NCBI GenBank assembly: GCA_033439685.1 | Contig: JAUEDM010000002.1 | Location: 1,364,001 to 1,428,000 of the forward strand | Direction of reading: 5' to 3' | DNA from: Apodospora peruviana | Taxonomy: Eukaryota; Ascomycota; Sordariomycetes; Sordariales; Lasiosphaeriaceae | Length of the DNA stretch: 64,000 bases | In this document: positions 32,701 to 44,595 of the stretch, in pieces | Layout: every line of letters begins with the position of its first letter | Numbering within the stretch: position 1 is the first letter of the stretch | Program-made: the position numbers and the translations under genes | The notes under the pieces: generated by a model | What the model was told of the DNA's origin: nothing | Databases searched by the model: none | The model's input: only the letters and a program-made list of their open reading frames with translations

Positions 32701-33818
32701 ATTTGGTCAGCTCATTCGTCCCTACCGCGGTATTGGATGTTTGAAGCTGATAGAAAAGTCGTTGCAAAGTGTAAGCGCTGTTGTCCATGGCTTCGTTATC
32801 ATGCGTGGGAATATGGTATATAGCCTGTCGAAATGTTAGCACCAAAGCATACAAATTTAAGAAACGGGTACGCTACCTTGCGGAAAGCATTAGTGAAATA
32901 GAGCGACTGCAAAAGAGAGTTCAAATAGCAAGTAGCGCCCTGGTTCTTTAGCCCAACATAGCCCGTCTCCTTCTTGGAGTCGTAATTGTTGAAGTTGTGC
33001 CACAAGACGCCGGTCTCGTCCTCAACAATTCTGACATAGGCGGTGATATTAGCGGAGTCATTCTCGATGATCGGTCTGCTGGCGTTGTCCCAGGGTACAT
33101 TAAACATCTTCCTCAACTCCAGGAACCTCGTGAAGCCCCAGTCGCTCTCGTCCTTAGTGAAGCGATGGTGGGCGGTGTGGTGGTAATAGATGGATGGATC
33201 GGTTGGGTTCCATAGCACGAGCGCAAACTGAACACAGCAGCTCCAGTCTTCGGGGACACTGTTCAGCTCGAAGCCGTGTTCGAGATAGATGGAGCATTGG
33301 TCGACACCGTTACCGAAGGGGAAGAGGAGAATCCGCCTGTAGCTAACATTAGGTTCAAGTTCAACTAGTTTCTCGGTGAAGGTTAGATCACTGACCATGG
33401 ATAACCTCCAGCCTCAAAAATAGGGCCATGTTCTTTCTTGCCCATGTTCCGCCATTGTTCAACCGACCATGTATGTACGCAGTCCTCGAGGATTCGTGGT
33501 TCCTCGGCAAGCTGGGGTAGGCATAGCTCTTTCATAGCCTCATCTATGTGGCAGTTAGCGAAGGAACGGGTTGGGGGTTGGAATGGGAGGGGTTGACTGA
33601 CAGTCATTTGCCAGGCGGGCGTCCGTGTCCATATGGTCGGGGTTGATAATGGCGATATCATCATTCTCGGTGCCATTGGGCTCGACGACGTGCTCTTCGG
33701 GCTGATCTACCATCATGGCGTTCGGCGAGGGAGCTTCGGGATTGTTGGCATCCTCGTTGATAGTCAGCTGGGCGAGTTCGCCAGTTGGCGGGGTAGCTGT
33801 GCTGTCGGCACCGTCCAT
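29750..33818 (-). CDS. UBP15: USP7/Ubp15-type ubiquitin-specific protease
   Basis: Ten exons: 33818-33602, 33543-33396, 33336-32877, 32824-31882, 31825-31176, 31121-30973, 30920-30491, 30432-30115, 30053-29924, 29862-29750. Phases agree and give 1185 aa. A MATH/TRAF-like domain lies at about 85-215 (EDCVHTWSVEQWRNM...KKEHGPIFEAGGYPW). The catalytic core has Cys258 in LKNQGATCYLNSLLQSLYF and His501 in DLNAGHYYAF. The C-terminal half matches the ubiquitin-like repeats of USP7 (HAUSP) and yeast Ubp15. These enzymes stabilise many nuclear and peroxisomal substrates. Intron 5 (54 nt) has no in-frame stop. Introns 1 and 2 start GTCAGT. The acceptor of exon 5 was chosen among two close AGs to keep phase. 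Confidence 0.92.
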
Positions 33819-35432
33819 TTCGGCATGCGCGAAGGGTTAAATGATGGGAGGATGTGGTTGTGGTAAGAGGAAGGGTTGTCAAAACGGCGAGGCGTCTTGC
33901 GGTGGTCCAGTTTCGTGGATCGGACAGGATGGTGGAAGGGTAGGTGGAAGGGTGGGAGGTTGCAGGTGCAGGTGCAAACCAGTCGAGGCGGGAGAGAAAT
34001 GGGAAGCGATGGAAGCCAAGGGTTCAGTCACCACTCAAACTCACCATGTTTGTCTACAAAAACTGACAAAAAGCCTTTAAGTTAGGTCAGGAAAGCACGG
34101 AACGGGCCACGGCGGATGGCAATCTCCAAGGCAGCTTCAGATGGAATAAGCGGATGTGTTTTTGGCGGTCGTGTAGCTCCTGCCCGCTGGATACTGGGGA
34201 GGGGCTTGGACGACTCGGATGCGAAGGCGGAACGAGAATTGGAGTTCCAGGTTCAGTTAAGAGTCGCCGCCGAGACTGAGCACACGCGTCTTTTGGAGGT
34301 CCCGGATGATGGAATTGCAAATAGATCGCTGGGCTTGGCTTTTGCGGTCTGCGTTTGTATATAGAGCTTTTCGCTTGGGTGGGGGACTGAAGAAAAACGA
34401 CACTATCAGACACAACAGGTGCAGTTGCACTCTCGTCACAAGCAGCGCAGCTCCTTGGTTTTCAGGAGTGGGAGCCTTGCAATGGAAAGCCAGGTGAATG
34501 TGGTGGGCGGGTACGATGGGAACACCAGTGACAAAACGCGACCACAGCCGCCCGCCGCCCCTCCTGCCGAAGGTCCCAGTGGTCTTCCAGGAGAAGTACA
34601 GTGTCACTGAAGGTCCAAGTTGCTAGTAGGTACCTGATCTGTCGGCTAGTTTCTATGTAAAGCGAAGTACTTTTCTCCATATTGGTTGACCCCTCGACTT
34701 CTTGGCGATTTATTCAACCCCTCTAAAAATGACGTGGGGTGCCGGCTAGTGAACCCTCGCAGCTGCCTCGATAGATTCGACTTGCATCCTTTTTCTTGTC
34801 CTGAGCCTGCACCAGATATGTAGCCTCACACTCAGCCCTCCATCTAGGTTACACTAACCACCAGTCTTTCGAAAGTCTTACCCATTTGCCAACCTCTCTA
34901 AACTCGTGCTTTCGCCTTGGTTTTGAAAGTAGTCAGCTCCACTTATAGGATGTACAATCCTTTCTTCACCTGCCCTGGGCAGCTGGGCCAACAGAACTCG
35001 GCTCCCCAGTCTGACGGCCAAAGTCTCAAAGGGGCTACCTGACAACCGGCTGTCTTGCCACCGCTCCCTCGCTCATTTTTATGTCTCATTGTTCTGGCAG
35101 TGCAAATGAAGGTCGTCGAGGCGATGAAAGACGTGTATTATTTGGAAGGTCAACCGAGAGTCGAGTATATATAGATTGCCATATACTCGTACACAGCTAT
35201 TCAGCTCAGCTCCATCGTGTTGGAAAACCCACGTGGAAGGATTTTCGATGCCGTAGGCACCAGCATGGGATGCGTGAACAACTGGAACCAGGCCATGGCA
35301 TTGCAGCCACAGCCACAGCCCCGCGGTGTGAGGGTGTTTGAGGTGAGCAAGCTTCAGTGCTTGCCTCGGGACTGTGCTTCCCCGTCCTCCGCAAGTGTGG
35401 GGTAGGTTGCGTGTAACGCAGCACCTTGCTAG

Positions 35433-35565
35433 CTCACTGGTGACCGCAGCAGTCTTCGAGGTCTGGAGCTCCGAGATCCGCAAGAATAAAAATGGAAAGT
35501 CTATATGTGTGTTGTATGGAACGGGCTTTGGTGGCAGTGGTTCCTGCCTCTTAGAACATAAGATA
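35433..35565 (+). repeat. Diverged direct repeat, copy A
   Basis: Begins CTCACTGGTGAC and ends GCCTCTTAGAACATAAGATA. Copy B starts exactly 200 bp downstream with the same 12-mer and the same closing block. Confidence 0.75.
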
Positions 35566-35632
35566 GGTAGGTACTTAAGGATAAATCAGGCCTTAGGGAG
35601 AGTCTCTAACTCTCCTTCCTAGCCCTGGGTAA

Positions 35633-35787
35633 CTCACTGGTGACTTGAGCATTCTTCCCCGGTTGGAGTCCGCAACAATAACAACGGAAGTCCATCTGGA
35701 ATTCGGACCCGGACATCAACTTCACGTATCGAATAGAACTAGAACTGGCTTTTGTGCCAGTGGTTCTGCCTCTTAGAACATCACATA
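35633..35787 (+). repeat. Diverged direct repeat, copy B
   Basis: Begins CTCACTGGTGAC and ends GCCTCTTAGAACATCACATA. It shares an internal CCGCAA.AATAA block and CAGTGGTT.CTGCCTC with copy A, with small insertions and deletions between. Confidence 0.75.
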
Positions 35788-36002
35788 AATAAGTAGGGGA
35801 AGCGCTCCCAGCTGGAGCGTCCCGAACTCGTGGAATCAACAGACTTTGCCCGCCTTACCAAGCCAGACTCATTGCATATGGCGTTATCGTTAATTACCAC
35901 GTCACGACTTTCTGTTCACCATCTAATTAATACCAGTGTGATCCCACCCCGAGATTGCTCAACAATTAGCGCCCGATCGCTTTTTCGCACGGCACTGACG
36001 GG

Positions 36003-37621
36003 ATGCTGCGCCTCTCGCTGCACGATGCCACAGCGCCCGTCTGGCCGATGTGTAGAGCGGGGACCGGAGCGCCGGCGGCGGCGACCTGGGTGCCACGAGG
36101 AGTAGGATTATCACCGAATCCGCGATGCCACCGCAAACAGACGGAAACGCTAGTTCGACACTCACACACCCAGGGTCCAAAATGGCGGCCCGTTTCTGTC
36201 TTGGATGAGTACGCTTTTTATCATTCAATTGCAATGCGTTCCCGGGCTGACATGGAGCAACGTCAACGCTATATACAGATGGGTCGCAAAGGAGGCGCGT
36301 CCTATCAGTTTGCGCCAGCTTATGGTGTTCGGGCGCTCCCTGACGGAATCAAGGCTCATGAGTTCTGCCAACTATGTGCGGACTGAGCTGCCAACAAGGT
36401 AACCAAGAGTGCATACCTAGGTTGTCTATATCTAAATTCTCCTGACTGGCCTCCCTCCTCCCTAGAATTGCCCATCGCATCCGAGATATGCAAAAGTTGC
36501 CCTACGTTGTCGTCACAAACAAGCATATCAACGAAGTATATGACCTCTACTATACGGCATTTGACACCTTTCGTAAGGTCAAGGAAGTCAAGACACTCGA
36601 CGAAAATGACCGGTTCTGCGACACCATCCGCTCTATGCTCAAGGCCCATTTAACTGTCATACCCAAGCTCGCGATGGGTATACTAGAGAGCAGCGAGCTG
36701 ATGGACCCGGCAGACTTGGACAAGTTTATGAACACCATATTACGATCTGTCAGAAGTCCCTCTAACATTTTTCCTTCCTGTCCCGTCGACTAACACGCTT
36801 TCGATCAGCGCATTTCCCGCCGCGTGATCGCCGAACAGCATCTCGCTATAACAGACACCTTCCACGCCGCTGGATTCTCGCCCAGAGCCGAGTCGGAATT
36901 TGTTGGCGAGGTCTTCCTCAAGTGCGTCGCCAAGGACGTCGTCGAGCGGTGCGGCAAAACCATAACAGAATTCGCGCAGCGCGCCTACGGACCAGAGGTG
37001 GTCATGCCAGAGATCAAAATTGACGGCCACCTCGACGCCAATTTCCCTTACATCCTCAGCCACCTCGAATACGTCATCGGCGAGCTGCTGCGCAACTCCA
37101 TTCAGGCGGTGGTGGAAAAGCATCAGCGTCGGAAAGATAAGGACACCAATCCGGACCGACCCCCGCCGCCCATCGAAGTCACCATCTGCGAAAGCCCCCA
37201 GAGTCAGAACGTCATCATCCGTATCTCCGATCAGGGCGGCGGGATCCCGAGGGACATCATGCCTCACTTGTGGTCGTTCAGCAAAGGCCCGGCCAGCGGA
37301 CAACTCCTCGTAAACCTGAAACAGGTGCCCAAGCTGGCGGCCACGATGCAAGAGCTCCAGGTAGACGGGCAACACCCGGGGTCGGTCAACCCGAGCTTTG
37401 GTAGCTCGAGTCTCAGTTCACTAGCAACGTTGACAAGCCGGCCGCCCAACCTACGGCTCGGGATGGGGCTGCCGCTGAGCAGGGTTTACGCTGAGTATTG
37501 GGCCGGCGTTCTGTCTCTCCACAGCCTGGAGGGCTACGGCGTGGACGTCTTTTTGCAAATCTCAAAACTGGGCAATAAGAACGAGCAGCTTACAACGCGG
37601 GCCACCATGGATGCTATTTAG
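36003..37621 (+). CDS. Mitochondrial PDK/BCKDK-family protein kinase
   Basis: Four exons: 36003-36208, 36279-36398, 36466-36748 and 36809-37621, giving 473 aa. The first 50 residues are basic and lack acidic runs, like a mitochondrial presequence. The helical regulatory domain has ARPISLRQLMVFGRSLTESR. The GHKL ATPase-type kinase domain follows: N-box ELLRNSIQAVVEKHQ, G1 box ISDQGGGIP, G2 box LGMGLPLSRVYAEYWAG. The C-terminal phrase QISKLGNKNEQLTTRA is typical of fungal pyruvate dehydrogenase kinases. These enzymes inactivate the pyruvate (or branched-chain 2-oxoacid) dehydrogenase complex by Ser phosphorylation. The exact substrate is not clear from sequence. Exon 1 has the least support, though the splice gives the expected LDEWVAKEARPISLRQ. 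Confidence 0.88.
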
Positions 37622-38328
37622 GAGCGACCATCTAAAGTGAGGCGGGATATATATTACCCCAAAGCGGAGCTCTGGTCGATGACAACACAGGAGCCAGGAC
37701 CATGGGAGTGGAACCATGAGCCGACTGGCGAGGATGTTATAACTTGCAATAAGCTAGTCCTATGGTCTTTTTCAAGACCTGGTCTGAGCATTTTCACGGA
37801 GAAGCGGATTAGGGAAGTTCAGGTAGTACAGTAGTCGACAGACGAAATAAAGTAAAAGTATAATTCCAACCCAAAAGAGATGCTAAAGTCCTTTTCTTCA
37901 CACAGCGCTTTTCAAAGTCCCTCTTTTGCTTTCTTTTCTCTCTGAAGGAAATTATGGGCAGCCTTTCTCATTATTCTGGTATCATGAAAGGGGGGTTAGA
38001 GGTAGATAAGCTAGACAGGTAAGGGAAGAGGAAGGGCAGCCGGGCTAACTAATCGAATTACATCGTGGCTAAGACAGAAGACAAGATACAAAATAGAAAG
38101 AAGAAACAAGAGGTGTGATAAAAATGAAAGGGAATAGAGGGGGTTTGAAATAGCTAAGACGCAAAAAAGGTTGCTAATGGACGATTAATAAATATCCGTT
38201 TTCTTGTTCCCGACCGACGCAACCGACAGTAATCCACTATCGTCGTAGCTCCATTGGGCGGATATCCTTAAAGCCAGTTTTCTTTTTCGTCCTGGGGTGT
38301 GTTCTAAAACCCGTCCGGGCAGAGATTC
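37622..38328. other. Intergenic between convergent 3' ends
   Basis: 3' regions of the kinase and septin genes. A-rich and without a gene that I can support. Confidence 0.45.
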
Positions 38329-39658
38329 TTAACGGCGGCCATGGCTGCGGACGGCGCTGCCTTGCAGTTGCTCAAGCTCGCCCTCGAGCTGCTTGATCTG
38401 GGCGTGTGTCTGCTCGAGATCCTTGTTGAGGCGGTCACGCTCGGCCATAAGCTTCTGTTCCCATTGCCGGAAGCGCTGCTCCTCAATTTTGACCTGCTCG
38501 GTGAAGCGCTTGCGCAGCGCCTCCTCCTCCTCCTTGAACTTGGGGTTGTCAAGCTTCTTGGGGCGGGCCTCGCCGAACTTGCGGGTCTCCATCTGTTGTG
38601 CGCGGTACGCCTCGTAGTGCAGCTCCTCTGTCGTGTGAATCAGATCCAGCATGTGGGTACGGATCAAGATGGATCGGAGCTTCTTGAAGTCGCAGTGGTC
38701 CTCATTCTCGACCTCGGCGACGCCCCACGAGTATTGGCGGCCCTTGACGATACGGCCATCGCTCGTCTTCACGTCCTTCTCCGAGCCAATGACCGCAAAG
38801 GGCATAGCCGCCATGAGGCTTCGCGCGTGTTGCGCAGCAGCTTCGTCATCCTCCTCAATTGGTGGCTGGTAGATCTTGATGCTCTGTGCCTCAATGACAG
38901 CCCGAATCTGTAGGGCCATGTTAGCAACGGACACCTTAGGCAATTGCTTCTTCGCTGATTGCTCACTCTTTGCTTGAACCGGGCAAGATCCGCCGGGCTA
39001 AGGGTATCGGCCTTGGCGATGACGGGAATAAGGTTGACGCGGGAGCAGAGCCTCTTCATCACCTCGATATCTAGGGGCTTAAGGGTGTGGCCGGTAGGGC
39101 GGATGAAGTACAGGCAGGTGTGCACACGGAGATCAATCTTGTCCTGGCGACTCGGCTGCTGCTCCTGGAGCATGTAGGACTCGTGCTGATCGTCGAGGAA
39201 CTCGATAATGGGCATCCAGGAGTCGCGGTTGTTGACATAGTCGCCGAAGCCCGGGGTATCAATGACAGTCAAGCGAACTACCGACGAGTTAGAACTGGTC
39301 TATCTAACTTTATTCATATCGTGCCTCTTACCCTTGAAGAACTTCTCCTCCAACTCAGCTTTGGTTATCTCGATCTCGACGGTCTTGTCAACCTGCTTTT
39401 GGTGCCGACGCTTGTGATCGGCGTAGTTCTTGATGGTCGTGGAGAAAAGGGTGTTGATGAACGTGGTCTTGCCGAGTCCGGACTCGCCAGCAACCTAAAG
39501 AGAACCAGAATATCAGACGAAGCTCTAATCCGACAGTACAACGGGATTCTGACCATAATGGTGAAAGCCGCGCCCCTCTTAGCAACGATCTTGTGCCGTT
39601 GGTTGGGCAAATTGGCGATACCAATCGGTGAGGCGCTCTCGGCAGTGGCAGGGGCCAT
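38329..39658 (-). CDS. CDC12: Septin, Cdc12/AspC type
   Basis: Four exons: 39658-39554, 39494-39332, 39277-38967 and 38907-38329, giving 385 aa, normal for AspC. The P-loop GESGLGKTTF is at about 38-47, the G3 motif DTPGFGD follows RLTVI, and G4 is AKADTLS. The septin-unique element is present (SWGVAEVENEDHCDF). The C-terminal part (KFKEEEEALRKRFTEQ onward) is a coiled coil. Septins polymerise into filaments and rings at septa and hyphal tips; Cdc12 is a core subunit of the hetero-octamer. Intron 1 uses a GTCAGA donor. The gene shares a 618-bp divergent promoter with PWP2. Confidence 0.92.
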
Positions 39659-40276
39659 CTTGAGCAGCTTGATCGGAGCGCGATTGAGGTGGGTTATTCG
39701 TGTCTAGTAGTCTAGGGACCGTGGCAACGACGGTAACAGGTGCAACTGAAGGGCGCGGTCGCAAGAATAGACGGTGGTATTTGGTGTTGACAGTCAAACA
39801 GAAGGGTTTGGGAAGGATGGGAGCTCGTGCTTCAGGGGAATTTGCCTGTCAAATTTCCAGACCAGCCCCAGCCCAGCCCAAACCAAGCCGAGACGGGACA
39901 CGCCAGTCGCACAGGGAGCACGGGCCACCATGATCAACTGGCAATGAAGAAAATGAGTGGACAGTCTCCTTTTTTCCACCTTCCCGCGGCCGTGACAGCT
40001 CCCCACATAAATGCTCCTGCTGGGGTTCCTGTCCGAGCGAAGGCTAGCGCAAAGATCGGAGGAAAGGAGAAAGAATTTGCCGACCCGCCAAAAAGTTTCG
40101 CGACGGGAATTTTCTGGCTCTGGGGGGCGGAACCCAAGCTCAGGGCTGCATATCCCACTTTAGCGGGTCGGCCTGCTGTAAATTTTGAGACTCAGCCTGT
40201 CGCGTTCGCATCGCAGACCGCGCAAGACCCAAATATCCAGTCGATCATTCGGCTGAGAAATGGACCAGAGGTGACC
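39659..40276. promoter_or_regulatory. Divergent promoter, septin / PWP2
   Basis: 618 bp between divergent starts. A 164-codon frame crosses it into the PWP2 first intron but has no domain-like content, so I treat it as chance. Confidence 0.45.
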
Positions 40277-43106
40277 ATGAAGACAGATTTCAAGGTACGT
40301 TCTATCATATCTCTCTATTAGGTTCCTTGGCTAACATGTTCAGTTCTCCAATTTACTGGGAACAGTTTACTGTCAGGGCAATCTCTTGTTCAGCCCGGAC
40401 GGAACCCATCTCTACTCCCCAGTCGGCAACAGAGTAACTGTCTTTAATCTAGTAGAGTGGGTTGCCTTGTTCTTGCTATGGGAGGATATTGGCTAACTTA
40501 TGTCCAGCAACAAGTCATATACCCTCCCGTTTTCCCACCGAAAAAATATCGCGAGAATCGGACTCACACCTCAGGGCAACCTCCTTCTGTCGGTAGACGA
40601 AGATGGACAGGCCATTTTGACCAACGTGCCCCGACGCGTTGTGTTGTATCACTTCTCCTTCCGGCATTCCGTAGCGGCCCTATCTTTCTCTCCATCCGGC
40701 CGGTATTTCGCTGTTGGGCTAGGTCGGAAAATCGAGGTGTGGCATGTGCCATCCACTCCGGACTCGAACACCCAAGGCGACCTCGAATTTGCGCCCTTTG
40801 TGCGCCACCACACACATACACAGCACTTCGACGATGTTCGGCACATAGAGTGGTCAAGCGACTCCAGGTTCTTCCTGAGCGCCTCCAAGGATCTCACGGC
40901 AAGGATATGGAGCTTGAACCCGGAGGGCGGCTTTACACCTACGGTCCTGTCAGGTCACAGACAGGGCCTAGTCGGCGCATGGTTCTCCAAGGACCAGGAA
41001 ACTATATATACGGTCAGCAAGGACGGTGCTGTCTTTGACTGGAAGTACACCGGCAGACCAGACCTCGAGGACGAGATGCATGACGAGTCGGACATGCAGT
41101 GGCGGATTGTCAACCGACACTATTTTATGCAGAATTCTGCTACTCTTCGATGTGCCGCCTTTCACGCCGAATCCAACCTGCTTGTTGCCGGCTTCTCCAA
41201 CGGTCTGTTTGGGCTGTACGAGATGCCCGACTTCAACGTGATCCACACCCTCAGCATATCCCAGAACGAGATCGACTTTGTAACGATTAACAAGAGCGGA
41301 GAATGGCTAGCGTTCGGATCATCAAACCTTGGCCAGCTGCTCGTATGGGAGTGGCAGTCTGAGTCTTATATCCTAAAGCAGCAGGGCCATCACGACTCCA
41401 TGAATGCGCTCGTGTACTCTCCGGACGGCCAACGGATTGTCACGACTGCTGATGATGGCAAGATCAAAGTGTGGGATATCGAGTCTGGTTTCTGCATAGT
41501 AACATTTACAGAGCACACGAGCGGAGTTACGGCCTGTGAGTTTGCAAAGAAGGGCAGCGTGCTCTTTACTTCGAGTTTGGACGGATCTATCAGGGCGTGG
41601 GATTTAATCAGGTACAGAAACTTCAGGACATTTACGGCACCTGAGCGACTGTCGTTTTCTTGCATGGCCGTTGATCCGAGCGGTGAGGTTGTCGCAGCTG
41701 GATCACTCGACTCCTTTGATATCCATATCTGGTCGGTCCAGACCGGACAACTTCTGGATCGACTTACCGGACATGAAGGGCCGGTGTGTTCTCTGGCGTT
41801 TGCGCCCAACGGTGGTCTCCTGGTCAGCGGCAGCTGGGACCGGACAGCTCGAATATGGTCCATCTTCAGTAGGACCCAGACCAGCGAGCCTCTTACATTA
41901 CAAGCCGATGTTCTGGACATTGCGTTCAGGCCCGACTCCCTACAGATCGCTATATCAACACTTGACGGTCAGTTGACCTTCTGGTCCGTTTCAGAAGCGG
42001 AGCAGGTAGCTGGGCTCGATGGGCGACGGGATGTCTCTGGTGGTCGGAAAATTGGTGACCGCAGGACCGCCGCTAACGTGGCGGGCACCAAGAGTTTCAG
42101 CACAATCCGCTACAGCACGGATGGAACATGTCTCTTGGCGGGTGGTAACAGCAAGTACATCTGTTTGTACTCCGCCACCACCATGGTACTGCTCAAGAAA
42201 TTCACCGTCAGCGTCAATCTGTCGCTCTCGGGGACGCAAGAGTTCCTCAACAGCAAACTTCTCACCGAGGCAGGACCTGCCGGTCTTATAGATAGCCAGG
42301 GGGATGCGTCTGATCTGGAGGACCGGATAGACAGGTCACTGCCCGGTTCGAAGCGGGGCGATCCCTCGGCGCGGAAAAGGATGGCAGAGGTCAGGGTAAA
42401 CGGAGTGGCGTTCTCGCCTAGCGGAACGGCGTTCTGCGCCGCGTCGACGGAAGGATTGCTGATTTACAGCCTGGATAACGTCGTCCAGTTCGACCCCTTT
42501 GACCTGAACATGGAAATCACCCCGGCCTCGACGCTTCAGGTCCTGCAACAGGACAAGGACTACCTGAAGGCGCTGGTCATGGCATTCCGGTTGAACGAGG
42601 CCGGCCTGATCCAGCGCGTCTTCCAGGCTATCCCTTATACGGATATCCCGCTCGTCGTGGAGCATTTCCCGACCGTGTATGTTGCCAGGCTCCTGCGCTA
42701 CGTGGCCGCGCAGACGGAGCAGTCACCGCACGTCGAGTTTTGTCTGCTATGGATTAAGGCGCTCGTCGACAAGCACGGCGCCTGGCTGACAGCTAACCGC
42801 GGCAAGGTGGACGTGGAGCTGCGCGTGGTGGCGCGGGCCGTGGCCAAAATGAAGGATGAGGTTAGGCGGCTTGCGGATGAGAATGTCTACATGGTGGGCT
42901 ACCTGCTCGGGCAAGCGGCTGGAGAGAAGGCTGCTCTTGGGAGCGGAGGTGCCGAGTCGATAGAGTGGGGTGGTCTGGATGATGGTGAGGAGGGGCATGT
43001 GAAGGCGCTGATGCCGGCTTCGGCTTCTGGTCAGATGACATTGGATGATATTCTGCATAAGGATGGGGCTGAGGTGAGCGAGGAGGAATGGATTGGGGTA
43101 GAATAG
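40277..43106 (+). CDS. PWP2: Pwp2, UTP-B subunit of the SSU processome
   Basis: Three exons: 40277-40294, 40344-40456 and 40508-43106, giving 909 aa (yeast 923). Exon 1 codes only MKTDFK and is joined to FSNLLGTVYCQGNLLFSPDG; exon 2 to 3 gives NLVDNKSYTLPFSHRKNIAR, matching the Pwp2 start. Two tandem WD40 propellers cover about residues 1-650, with typical units such as ASKDLTARIWSL and GSWDRTARIWSI. An Utp12 domain follows (about 690-800: LQQDKDYLKALVMAFRLNEA). Pwp2 acts in the nucleolus in the UTP-B complex that starts 18S rRNA maturation. Confidence 0.95.
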
Positions 43107-43458
43107 GGAGGCGTTATACATTGGGGGAAGGAAAATAAATAGAATAAAATGATTGATACCATGTTTCTCATCAACACTTTTCGGTGGTGCCTCTGAAAAC
43201 TCGGGTACGGTGGTAATAAAGAGGTGCTTGCCAGCTGTGTTTGCTCGTGAGGGGTTGAGTTGCATCATCGATAACTTGGGGTTAATTAGGTAGCTATTCG
43301 GTGTTGGCGCAGGTCCGGAAATACAACGTACATCGACAGGTTTGAGAAGAATAACTTGTCCTCAGCACGACGGGTCCAAGTTTTGGTGATACTCACATAT
43401 CAGGCAAGGAGTTTATCCGATCTAGTCTCGGCCGTTGCCTGATTAAGTTGAGAGGGCC
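43107..43458. other. Short intergenic region
   Basis: 352 bp after PWP2. Nothing recognised. Confidence 0.45.
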
Positions 43459-44055
43459 ATGTCACGACGATCCGACTCCAACGACGATGAACATGATCCG
43501 GCGGCGCTGCTGAATGAGAATGGCATTCCACCGTTTGAGGCCCTGCCCCTGCGCGATGGTGACCCGGTGTACTCGAGGATATGAAAAAGTGTCTTGAGGC
43601 GCAGGGCACAGAGATAAAGTTTGGGGATATCTTGTTTATTCGTTCTGGTGAGTTGCCACGTTGATATATCCTTAAATAGAGAACCATGACAGGATACTAA
43701 CACTAAAAGTAAAAAAGGATGGATGGCGTCCCACGCATCCCTTCCGCCGACCCGACTCCACGAACTGTACGCAACCTTCCCTCACCACAAATTTGTAGGA
43801 ATCGAACAGTCTGACGTCGTACTCCGCTGGATCTGGGAGCACTTTGCTGCTGTGGCCGGCGACCAGCCTAGCTTCGAGTGCTGGCCTTGTCCACGAACGG
43901 ACTGGTCGCTTCACGAGGTATTGCTCTCGGGATGGGGCTGCCCGATCGGGGAGCTTTTTGATCTCGAGAAGCTTGCTGAGTACTGTCGCGAACAAAAGAG
44001 CTGGTCCTTTTTTGTGGTCAGTGAGGTCTGTAATGTCGCTAGCGGAGTTGCTAGG
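43459..44055 (+). pseudogene. Cyclase-family gene with internal deletion
   Basis: An ATG at 43459 starts MSRRSDSNDDEHDPAALLNE, continues through PPFEALPLRDGDPVYS and hits a stop (TGA at 43583-43585). In the next frame the text resumes directly with MKKCLEAQGTEIKFGDILFI, the middle of fungal putative cyclases (kynurenine formamidase-like fold). An intron with GTGAGT donor and ACTAACAC branch is still present; after it come GWMASHASLP, FVGIEQSDVVLRWIWEHFAA and LLSGWGCPIGELFDLEKLAE. Intact relatives have about 120-150 residues between the two parts, including the metal-binding histidines; here they are missing. The end near 44050 also departs from the usual VPGGVASPPN. So this is a relic created by deletion plus frame change. 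Confidence 0.75.
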
Positions 44056-44595
44056 TGTGTTGTTCCAAATCCCATAGTGTCTTTTTTCGCGATACAGGTA
44101 CATGTGGGTTGTTGCTTGATGATCACGGTGGTGTCGGTTTTATCTGTGATATCAGCTCTTACAGAAGACGGAAGGAGTTATAAACGTGTCGAAGTGAGTT
44201 AGCTAACATGAAGAAACTGTTTACATAGTCCACCGAATATCCTGGCTATCTTTTAGAGCCATTGGCCACGGAAGATTGGCTATAGAGGGAAGGAAGCCGG
44301 TTAGTGTTTACTTTCTGGGTGGTACTGGAGAGATATACGTGCATGACTTGCACTTTCTCTCATTGGAGCGACTAGAAGTAGTAAACCATGGACGTCAGGA
44401 GCCAAGTGTGTATCTAACCATTCTATCTCACACAATCATGATACGGTCACATGTAAACAACTACAATGAATTTTTATTTTTATTTGTCTGTCTCATGATA
44501 TTGATGTTTCTATGTGCCCTGGATGTGTGTATATATGTATACACCCCAAGGCAACTGCCTCATGGCTGCTGTCTATCATCGGTATGAATCTAGTA
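44056..44595. other. Intergenic, no gene seen
   Basis: 3' region of the TFIIIC gene. Contains only chance-length frames. Confidence 0.45.

Larger units (their letters stand above)
33819..36002. other. 2.2 kb between divergent USP and kinase genes
   Basis: Promoters of both genes. No supported coding frame; the several 60-130 codon frames look like chance. It includes a diverged direct repeat whose copies are 200 bp apart. Confidence 0.5.

Noticed and set aside
31511..32854. 447-codon USP frame continuing past 31882
   Set aside because: After 31882 the text loses all similarity; splicing at GTAGGC into the frame RRFEEEIAARE restores it.
39827..40321. 164-codon frame before PWP2
   Set aside because: Runs across the PWP2 start and into its first intron, with no recognisable content.
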